From assembly GCA_018334735.1 (NCBI GenBank), contig JAGXLK010000116.1, forward strand, positions 1 through 6,969: a stretch of DNA of 6,969 bases, in the 5' to 3' direction. Below, piece after piece: positions 5,245 through 6,969 of this stretch; the stretch's first letter is position 1; the number at the start of each line of letters is the position of its first letter. The DNA comes from Planctomycetota bacterium (GTDB lineage: Bacteria > Planctomycetota > Brocadiia > SM23-32). Position numbers and translations under genes: made by a program. The notes beneath the pieces are model-generated. The model saw nothing but the letters and a program-made list of their open reading frames with translations. It had not been told where the DNA came from and searched no databases.

Positions 5245-6701
5245 ACGAGACATCTCACCGCGACGCCGACGGCCTGGCGCTCGGGATCGATATCGGAACC
5301 ACGGCGATCAAGATCTGCCTGGTAGATGCGGAAGGTCGGGTCGTGGGAAGCGGGGCGGCTGTTACGGTTCTGGAAACCGGTCCCGGGGGGAGAGTCGAGC
5401 AGGATCCGGAAAATATCTGGGATGGGATTGTTCATGCTGTGGAAGCCGCTTTTGAAGAATACAGCAAAAAAAAGACCATCACCGGATTAAGCCTTTCGTC
5501 CCAGGGAGGAACACTCCTTCTGTTTGATGAAGATAACGCTCCAATTGGGAATGCCATCTCCTGGATGGATTCTCGGCCGGGGCGGATGGTTGAGCCGGCT
5601 TTTGATACTGAAATGCAGGAGCGACTTTACCGCAAGACCGGCTGGTCGAGTCGGAACAGCCTGCCACTGGCACAACTGATTCGCATGCAACATGAAGAGC
5701 CGGAAAAATTTAATGCGATCGGACGGGTGGAATTTATCGACTCCTATCTCGTCCGGCGCCTTACCGGAGAGTCTGTTTGCAGCCGGTCAGACGCGGCGAT
5801 CACGATGCTCTACGATTTGGAGTCGCGAGATTGGGACGAATCGGTGCTGACGATGGCCGGCGTAAAACAAAACATGCTTCCAAACATCAGGAATTCCGGT
5901 TCTGTTGTGGGGAAGATTCAAGCCGAAACGGCTTCGGAACTGTCTATTTCGGAAGACGCGGAGGTGGTTCTGGGAGCGCACGATCAATATTGCGCAGCCT
6001 ATGGAGCCGGGTGTCGACGAGCGGGGGATACAATTGTTTCGTGTGGCACGGCGTGGGTGCTTTTGACGATGGCTGAGCAAAAACTCATCGATGAGAAAGC
6101 CCGGATGGCTCCGGCCGAGGCTGTGCCGCCGGGGCTCTGGGGACTGCTCGGTTCCTCTCCTCAGGCCGGGGCTTCCGTCGATTGGTTCCGATCCGCCGTA
6201 ATACCTTCGGCTGAAACTGTTCCGTTCGAAGAATTTGAGCGGGCGGCCGGTGAGGTCGCGCCGTCCACGGAAAACCCCGTTTTCATCCCGGCGATGGAAA
6301 GGGGAGAGAGTGGCGGTGAGTTTTTGAATCTGGCGCTGGACCACAGTTTCGGTCACCTGGCTCGATCCGTGCTCGAAGGAGCGGCGATGTGCGCGCGCAG
6401 ACATCTGGAACGCATGGAACTGGCCGGCGCGGCACCCTCCCTGCTGAAGGCAGTGGGAGGGGCAACCCGGTCGGACCTCTGGATGCAGATTCTGGCTGAC
6501 GTAACCGGTTTGCCACTGGAAGTTGCCGGTTACCAGGAGGCGGCATCGTATGGTGCCGCACTAATTGCCGGGCAGAATACAGAGTTGCTGCCCGCGGAGT
6601 TCGAGTGGCCCGGGCCATCCCGCAGATTTGAACCGCGGTCAGAAACGACGGAGTTGTATTCAAAAATATTCGAACGTCTTGGCACGGATTTTAGCTGTTA
6701 A
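5241..6701 (+). CDS. FGGY-family carbohydrate kinase
   Basis: FGGY kinases transfer phosphate from ATP to sugars or polyols such as xylulose, glycerol, gluconate, fuculose or sedoheptulose. Residues 13-22 (ALGIDIGTTA) form the N-terminal phosphate-binding loop of the actin-like fold. The N-terminal domain also shows GLSLSSQGGTLLLFD (82-96) and ISWMDSRP (106-113), which contribute to the sugar site. Asp248 in VVLGAHDQY (242-250) is the expected catalytic base. SCGTAWVLLT (267-276) binds phosphate, and KAVGGATRSDLWMQILAD (403-420) plus EAASYGAALIAG (433-444) are the C-terminal adenosine and FGGY-signature regions. The 486-aa length is normal and the protein is cytosolic. The HDQ motif replaces the GDN form usual in xylulokinase, so the substrate should not be assumed to be xylulose. 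The start has a strong GGGAGG site. The gene is separated from the oxidoreductase by about 1 kb and is divergent from it. No convincing promoter was found directly upstream. Confidence 0.95.
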   Translation: MNETSHRDADGLALGIDIGTTAIKICLVDAEGRVVGSGAAVTVLETGPGGRVEQDPENIWDGIVHAVEAAFEEYSKKKTITGLSLSSQGGTLLLFDEDNAPIGNAISWMDSRPGRMVEPAFDTEMQERLYRKTGWSSRNSLPLAQLIRMQHEEPEKFNAIGRVEFIDSYLVRRLTGESVCSRSDAAITMLYDLESRDWDESVLTMAGVKQNMLPNIRNSGSVVGKIQAETASELSISEDAEVVLGAHDQYCAAYGAGCRRAGDTIVSCGTAWVLLTMAEQKLIDEKARMAPAEAVPPGLWGLLGSSPQAGASVDWFRSAVIPSAETVPFEEFERAAGEVAPSTENPVFIPAMERGESGGEFLNLALDHSFGHLARSVLEGAAMCARRHLERMELAGAAPSLLKAVGGATRSDLWMQILADVTGLPLEVAGYQEAASYGAALIAGQNTELLPAEFEWPGPSRRFEPRSETTELYSKIFERLGTDFSC

Positions 6702-6726
6702 TTTGAACTGATTACTGTCAAATTAA
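6698..6726 (+). terminator. AT-rich hairpin over the kinase stop codon
   Basis: TTAATTTGA (6698-6706) and TCAAATTAA (6718-6726) form a perfect 9-bp inverted repeat with an 11-base loop that includes the TAA stop. The stem is A/T-rich and no T-run follows directly (a TTTTT lies about ten bases further on), so it is at best a weak intrinsic terminator. Confidence 0.35.
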
Positions 6727-6969
6727 AGCCTGAGTTTTTGGTATCTACCGTTCACGCGTTTTCTGAAGGAAAGATTCCGGCTAAAAAGCTTTTTAAACAG
6801 TCTACATCCGGCTATGCATTCAGTGTTCGTTACAATAACATTTATGCTTACATGTCATTGCGAGGTGTCCCGCGAAGCAGCCATTTTAAAGGGGGAGTTA
6901 ATCAGAGACAATCAACGAAATCGGAAATCGATTTTGAAATCAAAGAGCCATGGCACTCTCGGGTCTCCC
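6727..6969. other. AT-rich right-end intergenic DNA with partial repeat copy
   Basis: No supported gene. It contains the palindrome TAAAAAGCTTTTTA (6782-6795) and, at 6854-6864, GTCATTGCGAG identical to the left end of the 101-bp repeat. That copy is followed by a CCCGCGAAGCAG stretch like diverged versions of the element. The matching right end is not in the window. The frame following the kinase stop is open to the window edge but has no good start. Confidence 0.45.

Noticed and set aside
6782..6795. TAAAAAGCTTTTTA as an intrinsic terminator
   Set aside because: It is a perfect palindrome without a loop and with only a two-base GC core, so it cannot form a stable terminator hairpin.

Overview
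The window carries four well-supported protein genes, one gene cut off by the left edge, and about 1.6 kb of non-coding sequence rich in repeats and regulatory signals. Gene content (a sulfatase, a GH109-like Gfo/Idh/MocA oxidoreductase, an FGGY sugar kinase and a conserved protein of unknown function), good Shine-Dalgarno sites and interspersed palindromic repeats point to a free-living, carbohydrate-degrading bacterium. Planctomycetota, Lentisphaerota, Latescibacterota or Poribacteria are the kinds of lineage where I would expect this mix. That is inference from gene types; no marker gene is present to settle it.

Layout. Positions 1-204 (minus strand) hold the 5' end of an unrecognised gene that leaves the window. 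It has a good sigma70-type promoter at 299-327 and possibly a 17-codon ORF (254-201) overlapping its start by ATGA. After a divergent control region, 486-1601 (+) encodes a 371-aa conserved protein with faint deoxyhypusine-synthase-like features. It is followed after 21 bp by a 456-aa S1-type sulfatase (1623-2993, +) resembling N-sulfoglucosamine sulfohydrolases. The two very likely form an operon. Convergent to them, 67 bp away, is a 374-aa NAD-dependent oxidoreductase (4185-3061, -) with GH109-type motifs. Its promoter (4248-4275) is followed by a perfect 17-nt palindrome that looks like an operator. Then comes about 1 kb of mostly non-coding DNA with two structured repeat blocks (4462-4517 and 4566-4666) and a doubtful 156-codon ORF (4774-5244). 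The last gene, 5241-6701 (+), is a 486-aa FGGY carbohydrate kinase. The final 268 bp contain an AT-rich hairpin, a second partial copy of the repeat and no convincing gene.

Working hypothesis (inference): the genes serve intracellular breakdown of a sulfated and possibly N-acetylated sugar. The sulfatase would remove sulfate, the NAD-dependent enzyme would oxidise the sugar or cleave a glycosidic bond by the GH109 redox mechanism, and the kinase would phosphorylate the released sugar. The 371-aa protein has no assigned step. The sulfatase and the oxidoreductase both lack signal peptides, which fits a cytoplasmic pathway fed by an importer encoded elsewhere.
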